A stretch of DNA of 64,000 nt, taken from Acuticoccus kalidii (lineage in GTDB: Bacteria > Pseudomonadota > Alphaproteobacteria > Rhizobiales > Amorphaceae). This document shows, in pieces, positions 1 to 9,145 of the stretch. A model generated the notes under the pieces. It searched no databases. It was not told the origin of the DNA and saw only the letters and a program-made list of their open reading frames with translations. The stretch lies in assembly GCF_021556395.1 (NCBI RefSeq), contig NZ_JAKGCS010000036.1, positions 372,001 to 436,000 of the forward strand, written 5' to 3'. A program made the position numbers and the translations under genes. Numbering within the stretch: the stretch's first letter is position 1; the number at the start of each line of letters is the position of its first letter.

Positions 1-1042
1 TCGCCTTCTCGACGTCGGCCTTGAAGGTCTCGAGGAGTTCCGTCGCGTCGTCGCCGAGCTGGGAGGAGATGTGCTCCTCGAACGCCGGGAGCGTCACTTC
101 ACGCATCTTGGCGCGATCCTCCGGCGACAGCGCCGTCACCTTCATGCCCTTTTCGGCGAGACCCGTCACGCCGCGCTCCGAGGCTTCGATGATGCGGGCG
201 AGACCGCGAGAGGCGGTGACGCAGGACTGCGCGGCGGTGCGCAGGATCGTCTGCTGCTCCTCGCTCATCCCGTCCCAAAGCGCCTTGTTGAAGATCAGGG
301 TGTAGGGCGAGAAGAGGTGGTTGGTGAGCGTCATGTACTCCTGAACTTCGTTGAAGTTCGAGAAGGAGATGATCGGAATCGGGTTCATCTGCCCGTCGAT
401 GACGCCGGTCTGCAGCGCGGAGTACACCTCGCCCCATGCGAGCGGGTAGGCCTCGGCGCCGAGCGCGTTCATAATCGCCTGGTGCGACGGCACCGTCATG
501 GTGCGCAGGCGGATGCCCTTGAAGTCGTCGAGCGTGGCGATCTCGTGGTTGGAGTTCGTCACCGCGAAGAAGCCGCCGGTGTCGGGGAAGCCGAGCACGA
601 CGACGTCGCCGAGCACCTCTTCCATGTTCGCCTTCAGCGCCTTGCCGAAATCGCCGTCGAAGACCTCGTAGGTCGCCCCGTTGTCGGCGAAGGCGAAGGG
701 CAGGTTGAGGACGTCGATGTTCGGATAATAGGGGGCGAGGGCGCCCGTGGAGGACAGCGCCGCTTCGATCACGCCGTCCCGCACCATCTGGACCTGCTCG
801 GCGGCGGTGCCGATCTGGTCGTTCGGATAGATCTCGACGGCGATTTCACCGTTCGAGTCCGCCTGGACGATATTCTGGAAAACTTGGGCGCAGGCGTGGG
901 CCGGGTTGTCGTAGGGATCCGGCTTGTTGTTGTGGGACAGGCGGATGGTGACGTCCTGCGCGGAGGCCGCAGTCGCCACGGGGGCGGCGCCGATCGCGAC
1001 AATCGCGGCGCTCGCCATCAGGGTACGAAGGGTGCTGTTCAC
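1..1042 (-). CDS. TRAP transporter substrate-binding protein, DctP family (partial, C-terminus beyond window)
   Basis: This is a periplasmic solute receptor of a tripartite TRAP importer; 347 residues are visible and the frame stays open to the left edge. A GTG start at 1042 is preceded by AAAGGAG about ten bases upstream. The N-terminus is a Sec signal peptide ending near ATAASAQ. The DctP signature is clear: the ligand-carboxylate arginine lies in IRLRTM, followed by AYPLAWGEVYSALQTGVIDGQ. It is the last visible gene of a minus-strand unit with the RpiR regulator and both TRAP permeases. The substrate, probably an organic acid or amino compound, cannot be read from sequence. Because the frame has no stop inside the window it is easy to miss. 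Confidence 0.9.
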   Translation of the reverse strand, partial: MNSTLRTLMASAAIVAIGAAPVATAASAQDVTIRLSHNNKPDPYDNPAHACAQVFQNIVQADSNGEIAVEIYPNDQIGTAAEQVQMVRDGVIEAALSSTGALAPYYPNIDVLNLPFAFADNGATYEVFDGDFGKALKANMEEVLGDVVVLGFPDTGGFFAVTNSNHEIATLDDFKGIRLRTMTVPSHQAIMNALGAEAYPLAWGEVYSALQTGVIDGQMNPIPIISFSNFNEVQEYMTLTNHLFSPYTLIFNKALWDGMSEEQQTILRTAAQSCVTASRGLARIIEASERGVTGLAEKGMKVTALSPEDRAKMREVTLPAFEEHISSQLGDDATELLETFKADVEKA

Positions 1043-1083
1043 GGACGATTTGCTCCTTTCTGGGCTTATTCGACCTGCGCGGC

Positions 1084-2364
1084 TCACGAGAAACCGAGCG
1101 CGCGCGGCACCAGGAGGGCCAGATCCTCCCAGTAGGCGAAGAGGAAGAGGACGGCGATCTCGGCGATCAGGAACGGCCAGAGCTTGCTCGCGATCGCTTC
1201 GAGCCGTTCCCCGGTGACGGACGAGAGCACGAAGAGACAGGCCCCGACCGGTGGCGTCATCAACGAGATATTGAGGGCGACGACGAAGATGATGCCGGCA
1301 TGGATCGGCTCGAGCCCGATCTGGGCGGAGAGAGGGACGAGGACCGGCGCGAGGATGATCAGGATCGCGGTGATGTCCATCACCGTGCCGATCAGGAGAA
1401 GGATCGCCACGATCAGGAAGATCACGATATAGCGGTTGTCCGAGATCGCGAGCACGGTGTTCGCGATCTCCTGCGGGATGCGGTTGAAGCTCATCCACCA
1501 GCCGAGCATCGACGCGAAGGCGATGATCACGAAGATGACGCCGGTGATGCGCGCCGTGCGCAGGAGCATCCCGTAAAGGTCGCTCACCGAAACATTGCGA
1601 TAGACGAAGATGCCGAGGAACAGCGCATAGGCGACGGCGAGGGAGGCCGCCTCGGTCGGGGTGACGATCCCGCCGAGAATGCCGCCGAGGATGATGAGCG
1701 GCATCAGGAGCGCCGCGATCGAGCGGATCGCCGTCACCGCGACGTCGCGGAACGTCGCCCGCTTCTCCGGGTCGGGGAGGCGGTTGCGGCGGGCGCCGAG
1801 CGCGATGATGCCCATGCAGGCGATGCAGATGAAGATGCCGGGCAGGATGCCGGCGGCGAACAGGCCACCGATCGATACGCCCATCAGCGAGCCGTAGACG
1901 ACCATGAGCCCCGAGGGCGGAATGGTCGGCCCGATGATGGAGCCGGCGGCGGTCACCGCGCAGGCATAGTCGCGCCGATAGCCGTTGCGGACCATCTCCG
2001 GCACGAGGGTCTTGCCGAAGGCCGCCGCGTCCGCCGTCGCCGCGCCGGTGAGGCCGGAAAACAGGATCGAGGCGACCATATTGGCGTGCGCGAGGCCGCC
2101 GCGGAAATGGCCGACGAGCACGTGGGCGAGCCGCATCAGCTGATTGGTGATGCCGATATGGTTCATGATCTCACCCGCGAGGATGAAGAACGGCATCGCG
2201 AGGAAGGGAAAGCTGTCGAGACCCGAGAACATCTTCGACACGCCCATCAGGAGGAAGCGCTGTCCCCCCATGTCGATGAGGCCGGAGAGGCCGGCGAGGC
2301 CGATGGCGAAGCCGATCGGCATGCCGATGAGAAGGAGGACGAAGAAAATGACACCGACGAACAT
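1084..2364 (-). CDS. TRAP transporter large permease, DctM family
   Basis: This 426-residue inner-membrane protein is the ion-coupled transport subunit of a TRAP importer. It is hydrophobic throughout, with about a dozen membrane segments, and has the normal DctM length. Family motifs include SGLTGAATADAAAFGKTLVPEM, PTIPPSGLMVVYG and NISLMTPPVGACLF. It starts four bases after the small permease stops and lies 41 bases ahead of the DctP gene, so the three are surely co-transcribed. In operation it forms a complex with the DctQ protein encoded upstream and receives solute from the DctP protein encoded downstream. Confidence 0.95.
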   Translation of the reverse strand: MFVGVIFFVLLLIGMPIGFAIGLAGLSGLIDMGGQRFLLMGVSKMFSGLDSFPFLAMPFFILAGEIMNHIGITNQLMRLAHVLVGHFRGGLAHANMVASILFSGLTGAATADAAAFGKTLVPEMVRNGYRRDYACAVTAAGSIIGPTIPPSGLMVVYGSLMGVSIGGLFAAGILPGIFICIACMGIIALGARRNRLPDPEKRATFRDVAVTAIRSIAALLMPLIILGGILGGIVTPTEAASLAVAYALFLGIFVYRNVSVSDLYGMLLRTARITGVIFVIIAFASMLGWWMSFNRIPQEIANTVLAISDNRYIVIFLIVAILLLIGTVMDITAILIILAPVLVPLSAQIGLEPIHAGIIFVVALNISLMTPPVGACLFVLSSVTGERLEAIASKLWPFLIAEIAVLFLFAYWEDLALLVPRALGFS

Positions 2365-2368
2365 CTGA

Positions 2369-2872
2369 TTAGGCCTCGTTCGCCTGGTCGGCGAGTTTCT
2401 GCTCTCCCCCGTCCCGGACGAGGACGAGCGCGAGTTGGAGGGCGCAGAGGGCGGCGGCCGCGGGGATCGCGGCGAATGCCGGCCCCATGGACAGACCGAA
2501 GATCAAGGCGCGGCGGTTGAAGCCTTGCGCGGTGAACTGGATGCCGAACCACAAGACGTAGAGGAACAAGGCGATCGCGAGGAGATCGCACACGATGAGA
2601 AGCGTCCGGCGCAGCCCGTGCGGCAGCCGGTCGAGCACGATGGTGAGGCCGATATGCTCACGCCGCGCGATGGCGCAGGAGATGGCGAGAAGCACGGTCC
2701 AGATCATCAAGTACCGGGCGAGGGGCTCCGGCCAATTGAGCTGCCAATGGAAGAAATACCGGTCGAGCACGCCAATCCACACGGTCATCACCAGCGACGC
2801 CATCATGATGACGACGATGAACTCGACGATCCGATTGAGGATTGCGCTGAGGGCGCCTGCCTTTTGTCTCAT
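2369..2872 (-). CDS. TRAP transporter small permease, DctQ family
   Basis: This 167-residue membrane protein has four predicted helices, the usual DctQ architecture, including the typical segment WPEPLARYLMIWTVLLAISCAIARREHIGL. DctQ stabilises the large permease and docks the loaded receptor. The ATG at 2872 is preceded by AAGGAAG. The gene follows the RpiR-type regulator by 53 bases and precedes dctM by four, which fits an rpiR-dctQ-dctM-dctP transcript. Confidence 0.92.
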   Translation of the reverse strand: MRQKAGALSAILNRIVEFIVVIMMASLVMTVWIGVLDRYFFHWQLNWPEPLARYLMIWTVLLAISCAIARREHIGLTIVLDRLPHGLRRTLLIVCDLLAIALFLYVLWFGIQFTAQGFNRRALIFGLSMGPAFAAIPAAAALCALQLALVLVRDGGEQKLADQANEA

Positions 2873-2925
2873 TGACTTCCTTTGACACCTTCGCTTTCGG
2901 GGCGCCGCCCCGCATCGTTTCGGTT

Positions 2926-3813
2926 CTAGTCGCCGATCGGCCGGCCGGAATCGCTCATGTTGAGCGCCGAAAGGCTCGTTCGGATGCGCCGCAGTCCCTC
3001 GAGCACGCCAGGACCCAGCATTTCCGCCGTGACGGTGGACAGGATGTCGAGGATCATCAGCAGCGAGTAGCGGCCCGATGTGGGCTTGAAGACCTTGCTG
3101 TCGCCGGGGATCGTGAAAGGGAGGAGGAGCTCGGCCTCTCTCGCGAGCGCCGACGTCGGATCGGTGATCGCGATCGTACGCGCGCCATATTGGCGGGCGA
3201 TCCGCGTCGCCTGCACGACCGAATTGGCGTGGCCGGACGAGGAGATGGCCACGATCGCCGTGTCACGTCCGGCAAGCGCCGCGGTCATGCGCTGCAACTG
3301 GCCGTCGGTGTGCGCGGTGATCGCGAGGCCGAAGCGGAAGAGGCGAGTCTGAAGCTCGATCGCCCCCATCGAGGAGACCCCGCCCGAGCCATAGACGATG
3401 ATCTGCCGCGCCTTCGTCAGATGCTCGGCGGCGGTGTTGATCGTGGTCACGTCGAGGCTGTCGCGGACGCGGTCGAGGGCGGCGACCGCCCCGTCATAGA
3501 CGGAGTTCACGACACGCGCCTCGCGCTCTTCGCGCTCGAGCGGTTCGGGAAAGAGATAGAGCCCGCCGATCGCGAGGATCTGCGCGAGGCGGAACTTGAA
3601 ATCGCGCATCCCGTCGCAGGCGAGCGAGCGGCAGAAGCGCGTCACGGTCGGCTCGCTGACGCCCGCCCGCAGCGCGAGCTCGGCGATCGACGCCTTCGAC
3701 GCATATTCGATGTCGTTGAGGACGACCTCGGCAATCCGCCGTTCCGCCTTGCTGCCATCGGCGGCGAGGTGGCGCATTTGCGCGACGATATCGATCGTCG
3801 ACGCATCGCTCAT
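2926..3813 (-). CDS. MurR/RpiR family transcriptional regulator
   Basis: This 295-residue regulator has an N-terminal HTH_6 helix-turn-helix (roughly residues 5-80, core ASIAELALRAGVSEPTVTRFCRSL) and a C-terminal SIS sugar-isomerase-type domain (core VYGSGGVSSMGAIELQTRLFRFG, then ISSSGHANSVV). RpiR proteins sense phosphosugars or other catabolic intermediates and act on neighbouring genes. I chose the ATG at 3813 because the domain begins right after it; an in-frame GTG at 3861 would add a low-complexity tail, and neither start has a good ribosome binding site. It heads the minus-strand TRAP unit and faces the plus-strand catabolic unit, so it may control both. Confidence 0.9.
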   Translation of the reverse strand: MSDASTIDIVAQMRHLAADGSKAERRIAEVVLNDIEYASKASIAELALRAGVSEPTVTRFCRSLACDGMRDFKFRLAQILAIGGLYLFPEPLEREEREARVVNSVYDGAVAALDRVRDSLDVTTINTAAEHLTKARQIIVYGSGGVSSMGAIELQTRLFRFGLAITAHTDGQLQRMTAALAGRDTAIVAISSSGHANSVVQATRIARQYGARTIAITDPTSALAREAELLLPFTIPGDSKVFKPTSGRYSLLMILDILSTVTAEMLGPGVLEGLRRIRTSLSALNMSDSGRPIGD

Positions 3814-4163
3814 GGGTGCGGCCGACGCGCGCGACGCCGTCGTCCCCCACCGTACCCGCACTGTCCGTCAAACCTGTTCATGCGGCTAAGCTGACGGTCA
3901 AAATCTAAAAAAGCAACATAGAATTTCGAGCACTCCGTGCCGGAAATGCAGTCAAACCCGTCTATTTTTTCAGCGCTTGAATGAAAGTTTCAGAATAGCG
4001 TTGATCTTTGTCGCACCTCCGTCATACGCTCGAAATCGCTGCTGTGGATTGGGTCCGCCCGGTCCGGGGATGGCTCGCGCGCGCCTCCTCGTCTAAGTGG
4101 CGAAGGCCGTTCCGGCGCGAGCGTCGGGCGGATGGAATTCTGCTCGTTCAAGGAGAAAATTCG
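3814..4163. other. Divergent intergenic region between RpiR and RidA units
   Basis: This 350-base stretch separates two divergent units and holds no gene I can support. Its middle, about 3895-4010, is visibly AT-richer than the surroundings, with runs of A at 3906-3912 and T at 3964-3970. That is where promoters for both directions are likely. It contains the palindrome listed at 3982-3992. In-frame codons upstream of the RidA start can be read as an extension to 4008, but that extension lacks RidA homology and is probably untranslated. Confidence 0.6.
3982..3992. promoter_or_regulatory. Candidate RpiR operator palindrome
   Basis: TGAAAGTTTCA is a perfect five-base inverted repeat around a central G, placed in the AT-rich divergent promoter region next to the RpiR gene. 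RpiR-family regulators commonly bind short AT-rich palindromes of this form. Only one copy was found, so the assignment is an inference from position and symmetry. Confidence 0.35.
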
Positions 4164-4532
4164 GTGTCTAAGGAATGTTTCGGTTCGGCGGCTGCGCCCC
4201 TGTCCCCCGCGGTTCGTGCCGGTGACTACATTTTCGTCTCCGGCCAGGTGCCCGTCGGCGCGAATGGCGAGATGGTCGGCGGATCGATCGAGAATCAGAC
4301 GCGCCAGGTTCTCAAGAATGTCGAGGCGGCGTTGAAGCTCGCCGGCGCGACCCTCGACGATGTCGTGAAGACGACGGCCTGGCTGCAGGACGCGCGTGAC
4401 TTCAACGGCTTCAACAAGGCCTATGGCGAAGTCTTCAAGGGCAACTTCCCGGCCCGCAGCACGGCCGAGTCGCGCCTGATGGTCGACATCAAGGTCGAGA
4501 TCGAGGCGATCGCCTACAAGCCGAAAGGCTGA
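4164..4532 (+). CDS. RidA family protein (YjgF/YER057c/UK114)
   Basis: This 122-residue protein matches the size of RidA enzymes, which hydrolyse reactive enamine or imine intermediates released by PLP enzymes. Features are AGDYIFVSGQVPVGANG near the start, and ARSTAESRLMVDIKVEIEAIAY at the end with the family arginine. I placed the start at GTG 4164, which has AAGGAG nine bases upstream and matches the family N-terminus; the upstream extension is rich in Arg and Trp and not RidA-like. It leads a plus-strand unit containing several PLP enzymes, a sensible setting for imine clearance or for a dedicated hydrolysis step. Confidence 0.9.
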   Translation: MSKECFGSAAAPLSPAVRAGDYIFVSGQVPVGANGEMVGGSIENQTRQVLKNVEAALKLAGATLDDVVKTTAWLQDARDFNGFNKAYGEVFKGNFPARSTAESRLMVDIKVEIEAIAYKPKG

Positions 4533-4635
4533 TCCTTTCGGCGGGGGCCGCGTGGTCGCGGCTCCCGCTTCTTCCCACGATTTTGCGGCCGTCCGCCGCT
4601 CTTTCGCTCCTCTCGGGAGCAACGCAGGCCATCCC

Positions 4636-5772
4636 ATGAGCTTGGATCTTATCCTCAAGAATGGTCGGGTCATCGACCCGTCGCAGAATATCGATCGTGT
4701 CGCCGATGTCGGCTTCGCCGGTGGCAAGGTCGTCGCCGTCGGTGACGCTCTTTCGGCAGACGGGGCCGACGTGCGCGATGTCTCCGGTAAGATCGTGACG
4801 CCAGGCATCATCGACCTTCACACCCACGTCTATTGGGGTGGCACCTCCCTCGGCGTCGACGCGGACGAATATGCCCGCCGCAGCGCGGTGACGACCTGCA
4901 TCGACACCGGCAGCGCCGGGCCGGGCAACTTTGCCGGTTTCCGCAAGCACGTGATCGAGCAGTCCGGCGCGCGCATCCTGGCCTATCTCCACGTCTCCTT
5001 CGCCGGCATCTACGGCTTCGAGCCGAGCCTCATGGTCGGCGAGAGCCACGACTATCGCCTGATGGCGGCGCGCAAAGCGGCCGAGGTGATCGGCGCGAAC
5101 CGCGACCTCATCGTCGGCGTGAAGGTCCGCATCGGCCGCCACGCGAGCGGTCCGGCGGGGATCGATCCGTTGGTCGTCGCGCTCGACGTCGCCGAGGAGA
5201 TGCAGGTTCCGCTGATGTGCCATATCGACGAGCCGCCGCCCTCCTATGAGGCGGTCGTGTCGATGCTGCGCAAGGGCGACGTCCTCACCCATTGCTTCCG
5301 CCCGTTCCCCAACGCGCCGATCGACGGCAAGGGAGGCGTGAAGCCGGAAGTCCTCAAGGCGCGCGAGCGCGGCGTCTATTTCGATGTCGGTCACGGCATG
5401 GGCTCGTTCGCCTGGAAGACCGGCCGCGCGATGATGGCCGCCGACTTCCCGCCCGACGTCATCTCCTCCGACGTCCACGCCTTCTGCATCGAGGGGCCGG
5501 CCTATGACCAGCTTACCACGATGACGAAATTCCTCGTCCTCGGCATGTCGCTGAACGACGTGATCGCCGCGTCGACCGTCAATCCGGCGAAGGCGCTGCT
5601 GCGGCCCGATCTCGGCACCTTCAAGGAAGGCGCGACCGGCGATGCCAGCGTCATCTCGCTGGAGGAAGGTCGCTTCGAGCTCGAAGACGTGCGCGGTGTC
5701 GTCGAGACGACCGACAAGAAGCTGAAGGCCGAGGGCGTCGTGATCGACGGCCGTTGGTGGCATCCGGCCTGA
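4636..5772 (+). CDS. Amidohydrolase/deacetylase family metallohydrolase
   Basis: This 378-residue TIM-barrel metallohydrolase belongs to the dihydroorotase/hydantoinase-like superfamily, closest in look to the EF_0837/AHA_3915 type. Visible metal ligands are DLHTH, the probable carboxylated lysine in GVKVRIGRH, MCHIDEPP, LTHCFRPF and SSDVHAFC. It would hydrolyse an amide or cyclic amide in the cytoplasm. The ATG at 4636 begins MSLDLILKNGRVIDPSQN, the normal family N-terminus; an upstream extension to 4552 is unlikely. It lies about 100 bases after RidA and 13 bases before a creatininase-family gene, suggesting sequential amide cleavage of the same compound. Confidence 0.9.
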   Translation: MSLDLILKNGRVIDPSQNIDRVADVGFAGGKVVAVGDALSADGADVRDVSGKIVTPGIIDLHTHVYWGGTSLGVDADEYARRSAVTTCIDTGSAGPGNFAGFRKHVIEQSGARILAYLHVSFAGIYGFEPSLMVGESHDYRLMAARKAAEVIGANRDLIVGVKVRIGRHASGPAGIDPLVVALDVAEEMQVPLMCHIDEPPPSYEAVVSMLRKGDVLTHCFRPFPNAPIDGKGGVKPEVLKARERGVYFDVGHGMGSFAWKTGRAMMAADFPPDVISSDVHAFCIEGPAYDQLTTMTKFLVLGMSLNDVIAASTVNPAKALLRPDLGTFKEGATGDASVISLEEGRFELEDVRGVVETTDKKLKAEGVVIDGRWWHPA

Positions 5773-5785
5773 TCGGGCGACAGCG

Positions 5786-6577
5786 ATGAAATGGGAAACC
5801 AACACGAGCGCCGAAATCGCGGCGCTCGACAAGACGACCCCGGTGGTGCTCTCGATCGCGGCGATCGAGCAGCACGGCCCGCACCTCGCCCTCGAGACGG
5901 ATGCGGTGATCGGTGGCCATTTCCTCGACCGGCTCGACGCCGAACTCGGCGATGCGGTGCTGATCCTTCCGCAGGTGAAGGTCGGTTGCTCCGAGCATCA
6001 CATGGATTTTCCGGGCACGCTCTCGGTCGGGCATGAGGCGTTCATCCTCTATGTTTCCGATATCGTGACCTCGGTGGCGCGGCACGGCTTCCGCAATATC
6101 GTGATCCTCAACAGCCATGGCGGCAACCAGGCCGTCGGCGGCCTTCTTCTCGAAAAGCTCGGCGCGATGCATCGCGATTGCCGCGTCGCCTTCTTCACCT
6201 GGTGGCGCCTTGCCGCGCCGGAGCTGACGGCGATCCGCGAGAGCGCGCCCGGCGGCCTCGGCCATGCGTGCGAGTTCGAGACGTCGGTGATGCTCTCGGC
6301 GAAACCCGAGGACGTGCGGCGCCAGAAGATCGGCGGCTTCTCCTGCGCGCAGACGTTCGACTGGGACGCAGGCGACATGCTCCTCGGCGGCCGCGGGACG
6401 CTGCTGCGGACGATGGCGGAGAAGACCAACGGCACCGGCGTGCTCGGCGATCCGTCCTTGGCGAGCGCGGCGAAGGGCGAGGCGATCACCGCTGCGGTGG
6501 TCGACCAACTCGCCAAGGTGGTGAAGAGCCTCGCAGCGGCCGGGCCGAAGCCCATGACGCACCCGGTGATCGGCTGA
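5786..6577 (+). CDS. Creatininase family protein
   Basis: This 263-residue protein belongs to the creatinine amidohydrolase fold, which includes creatininase and related amide hydrolases such as MftE. Metal-binding motifs are in order: IAAIEQHGPHLALETDA, a central CSEHHMDFPGTLSVG, NSHGGNQ, and a late glutamate in HACEFETSVML. It probably cleaves a cyclic or linear amide. The stop codon overlaps the start of the next gene, so the two are translationally coupled. The real substrate is unknown; creatinine itself is not supported by a creatinase gene nearby. Confidence 0.88.
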   Translation: MKWETNTSAEIAALDKTTPVVLSIAAIEQHGPHLALETDAVIGGHFLDRLDAELGDAVLILPQVKVGCSEHHMDFPGTLSVGHEAFILYVSDIVTSVARHGFRNIVILNSHGGNQAVGGLLLEKLGAMHRDCRVAFFTWWRLAAPELTAIRESAPGGLGHACEFETSVMLSAKPEDVRRQKIGGFSCAQTFDWDAGDMLLGGRGTLLRTMAEKTNGTGVLGDPSLASAAKGEAITAAVVDQLAKVVKSLAAAGPKPMTHPVIG

Positions 6578-7794
6578 TGGCGGGCGAGCGGGACCACATG
6601 GTGTGCACCGCGTGCGGCGCGGTGACCCCGATCGAGAGCGTGCCGTCGACCTGCCCGCAATGCGACGGTATTCTCGATCTCGTTCTGGGCGAGGCGCGCA
6701 ACGCCGCGCCGGAGGGGCCGGAAAGCGCGGGCATCTGGCGCTTTGCCGAGCATCTGCCCTTCTGCCGGCCGGAGCATCGCATCACCCTCGGGGAGGGGCA
6801 TTCGCCGCTCCTCGCCGCGCCCCGTCTCGGGGCGGCGCTGGGGGTCGAGGATCTGTGGATCAAGAACGATTCGCTTCAGCCCTCCGGCTCCTTCAAGGAC
6901 CGGGCGGTGGCGATCGCCACCTCGCTCGCCCGCGAATATGGGCGCGAGGCGATGGTGCTCTCCTCGAGCGGCAATGCCGGCGCGTCGAGCGCGGCCTATG
7001 CGGCGCGGGCGGGCCTTCCGCTCTTCGTGCTCGTGCCGAAGACGGCGCCGCCCGCCAAGCTCCGCCAGATCGTCGTCGCCGGGGCGCGTCTCGTCACCGT
7101 CGACGGGCAGACGCACGATTGCTGCCGCCTCGCCAAGGAGGCGGCGGAGACGATGGGGTGGGTGAACCTCACCACCACCTACCACAATCCCTATGGCGTC
7201 GACGGCTATGCGACGATCGCCTACGAGCTCGCTGACCTTGCACCCGATGTGCTTCTCCTGCCGATTTCGAGCGGCCCGCTGCTCGGCGGTATGATGAAGG
7301 GCTTCGAGCGGCTGAAGGCGCTCGGCCGGATCGACAAGATCCCGCGCCCCGTCGCCGTGCAGACCGCGGCCTGCGCGCCGATCGTGAAAGCCTACGAGGA
7401 GGGCGGTGCGGTGGAGCCGTGGACCCACCGGCCGACGATCGCCTCCGCCCTCAACGACACGCTCGCCGGCTATGAGCGGGACGGGGACTACACGCTCTCC
7501 TTCATCCGCAAGCATGACGGCGCCGCCGTCGCAGTCGACGACGAGGCCATCGTCGAGGCCGTCCGTCTCACCGCGTCGACGGAGGGGGTTGTCCTGGAGC
7601 CGAGCGCGGCGGTGCCGATCGCGGCGCTGAAACATGCGCGCGACGCGCTTCGCCTTTCGCCGGGCGATCGGGTCGTCGCGGTCACGACCGGGCACGGACT
7701 CAAGGATCTTTCCACCGTGGGTGATGCGGCGCTGCCGGACGCAATCTCCCCGAGTTTCGTGAATTTGCGACCTCTGCTCAACGGATCGACGTGA
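6577..7794 (+). CDS. Threonine synthase-like PLP-dependent enzyme
   Basis: This 405-residue fold-type II PLP enzyme has an N-terminal zinc-ribbon-like pair of cysteines (C10, C13, C26, C29) and a PLP lysine at K107 in SGSFKDRA, followed by SSSGNAGASSAAYAARAG, which grips the cofactor phosphate. This layout matches the threonine-synthase family, whose members also include dehydratases and ammonia-lyases. The ATG overlaps the TGA of the creatininase gene; the longer open frame to 6178 is a shadow of that gene. In this context a beta-elimination or ammonia-lyase role is more likely than threonine biosynthesis, since no thrA or thrB lies nearby. Confidence 0.85.
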   Translation: MAGERDHMVCTACGAVTPIESVPSTCPQCDGILDLVLGEARNAAPEGPESAGIWRFAEHLPFCRPEHRITLGEGHSPLLAAPRLGAALGVEDLWIKNDSLQPSGSFKDRAVAIATSLAREYGREAMVLSSSGNAGASSAAYAARAGLPLFVLVPKTAPPAKLRQIVVAGARLVTVDGQTHDCCRLAKEAAETMGWVNLTTTYHNPYGVDGYATIAYELADLAPDVLLLPISSGPLLGGMMKGFERLKALGRIDKIPRPVAVQTAACAPIVKAYEEGGAVEPWTHRPTIASALNDTLAGYERDGDYTLSFIRKHDGAAVAVDDEAIVEAVRLTASTEGVVLEPSAAVPIAALKHARDALRLSPGDRVVAVTTGHGLKDLSTVGDAALPDAISPSFVNLRPLLNGST

Positions 7795-7959
7795 TATTGG
7801 TTCGTATATGTGCAGGACGGCGGGAAAATGTTTGGAATTCGATCTGGAATGCTCTGAAATTGTTCGCTAGGTTGCCAGCGTCAACGTGAATTGCGTTGAA
7901 AATAAATCGCGACTGTAAAGACGACTCGTCTTCGTCGGCGAGCTGGAAGGAGAGCGGAA

Positions 7960-9063
7960 ATGATGAGCGATCTTGGAAGGCGCGTCGCGTCAACTCGCTT
8001 CGCGTCGGTTTTGACTGCGGCGAGCATGACGGCGACGGCGCTGTGCTTCGGCGTCACCCAGGCTAACGCCGCCGACTATACGATGGCAATCGCCCATCTT
8101 CTGCCGGAGGACATGGAGAACGAGGTTCACCCCGCGCTCGTCCACTTCAAGCAGCTCGTGGAGTCGAAGACCGACGGCGCGGTCGAGGTCGAACTCTTCG
8201 GCGCGGGCCAGCTCGGCTCCGAGGTCGAGACCGGCAAGCAGGCCCAAGACGGGGCGCTGCTTCAGTCGACGGTGATCTCGTCGGGCGCGATGTCGTCCTT
8301 CTTCCCGAAATATCAGGTCATCACGGCGCCGTTCCTGTTCCCCGACTATCGCGTCGCGCACGCCTTCTTCGATGGGCCGTGGTTCGCGAAGTTCATGCAC
8401 GGGTCGATCGAGGAGTCGGGCCTGCGCTATCTCGGCACGTTCGACGATGGAGGCGGCTTCGTCGCGTTCACCAACAACAAGCACCCGATCAAGACCGCTG
8501 CGGACATTGAGGGGCTCAAGATCCGCGTCGAGGAGAACCCGGCCCACGTCGCGACCATGAAGGCGCTCGGCGCCTCGGCGACGCCGCTCCCCTGGGGCGA
8601 GGTGATCACCGCGCTGTCCACCGGCCTCGCCGACGGCCAGTTCAACGCGCCGGGCGTGTCGAAGACCTGGAAGCTGTGGGAGGTGAACGACTACACCACG
8701 CTGTCCGGCCACGTGTACAACTCGCAGTCCTGGCTCGTCAGCGACAAGTGGTTCAAGTCGCTCCCCGAGGAATATCAGGAGGCGATCGTGACCTCCGCCC
8801 GTGAGGCGATCGAGATCGCGCACGGCATCTCGGCGCTCGCCGCGATCGAGGGCTGGGAAGCGTCCTGCGCCGAGTTCGACGAGTGCTATGTCCTCCCCGC
8901 CTCCGAGCGCGAGGCGATGGCCGAGATCGCCCGCCCGGCCTGGCGCGAGTGGATCACCAACGATTTCGGCCTCGACGCCGCTCTGGTCGACGAGCTCTTC
9001 GCCGAAGTCGAAAAGGTCAATGACGAGATGACCGCCGAAGAGATGGACCTTTACGCTAAGTAA
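7960..9063 (+). CDS. TRAP transporter substrate-binding protein, DctP family
   Basis: This 367-residue periplasmic receptor starts at ATG 7960 behind GGAAGGAG. A long signal peptide ends near TQANAADY. The DctP core is present: GLKIRVEENPAHVATMKALGASATPLPWGEVITALSTGLADGQ, containing the ligand arginine. It is the first gene of a complete plus-strand TRAP set placed inside the RidA-to-aldolase unit, so its ligand is likely the compound processed by those enzymes. A strong hairpin follows before the permeases. Confidence 0.93.
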   Translation: MMSDLGRRVASTRFASVLTAASMTATALCFGVTQANAADYTMAIAHLLPEDMENEVHPALVHFKQLVESKTDGAVEVELFGAGQLGSEVETGKQAQDGALLQSTVISSGAMSSFFPKYQVITAPFLFPDYRVAHAFFDGPWFAKFMHGSIEESGLRYLGTFDDGGGFVAFTNNKHPIKTAADIEGLKIRVEENPAHVATMKALGASATPLPWGEVITALSTGLADGQFNAPGVSKTWKLWEVNDYTTLSGHVYNSQSWLVSDKWFKSLPEEYQEAIVTSAREAIEIAHGISALAAIEGWEASCAEFDECYVLPASEREAMAEIARPAWREWITNDFGLDAALVDELFAEVEKVNDEMTAEEMDLYAK

Positions 9064-9082
9064 TACGTCCCCACCGTTCGCA

Positions 9083-9113
9083 ACGGGCCGGCCTTCGGGC
9101 CGGCCCGTTTGTT
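9083..9113 (+). terminator. Hairpin between TRAP receptor and permease genes
   Basis: ACGGGCCGGCC and GGCCGGCCCGT form a perfect 11-base-pair stem closed by a TTCG tetraloop, followed by TTGTTT. It sits 19 bases after the receptor stop. Because the downstream permeases belong to the same system, it probably acts as a partial terminator or as a 3' stabiliser that yields more receptor than permease. Confidence 0.75.
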
Positions 9114-9145
9114 TCCGCCCCTCCCTCGATCATCACGGTGGACTT

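Noticed and set aside
5651-7695. Long minus-strand frames across the creatininase and PLP-enzyme genes
   Set aside because: They are rich in Arg, Gly and His without any domain, as expected for antisense of high-GC coding DNA.
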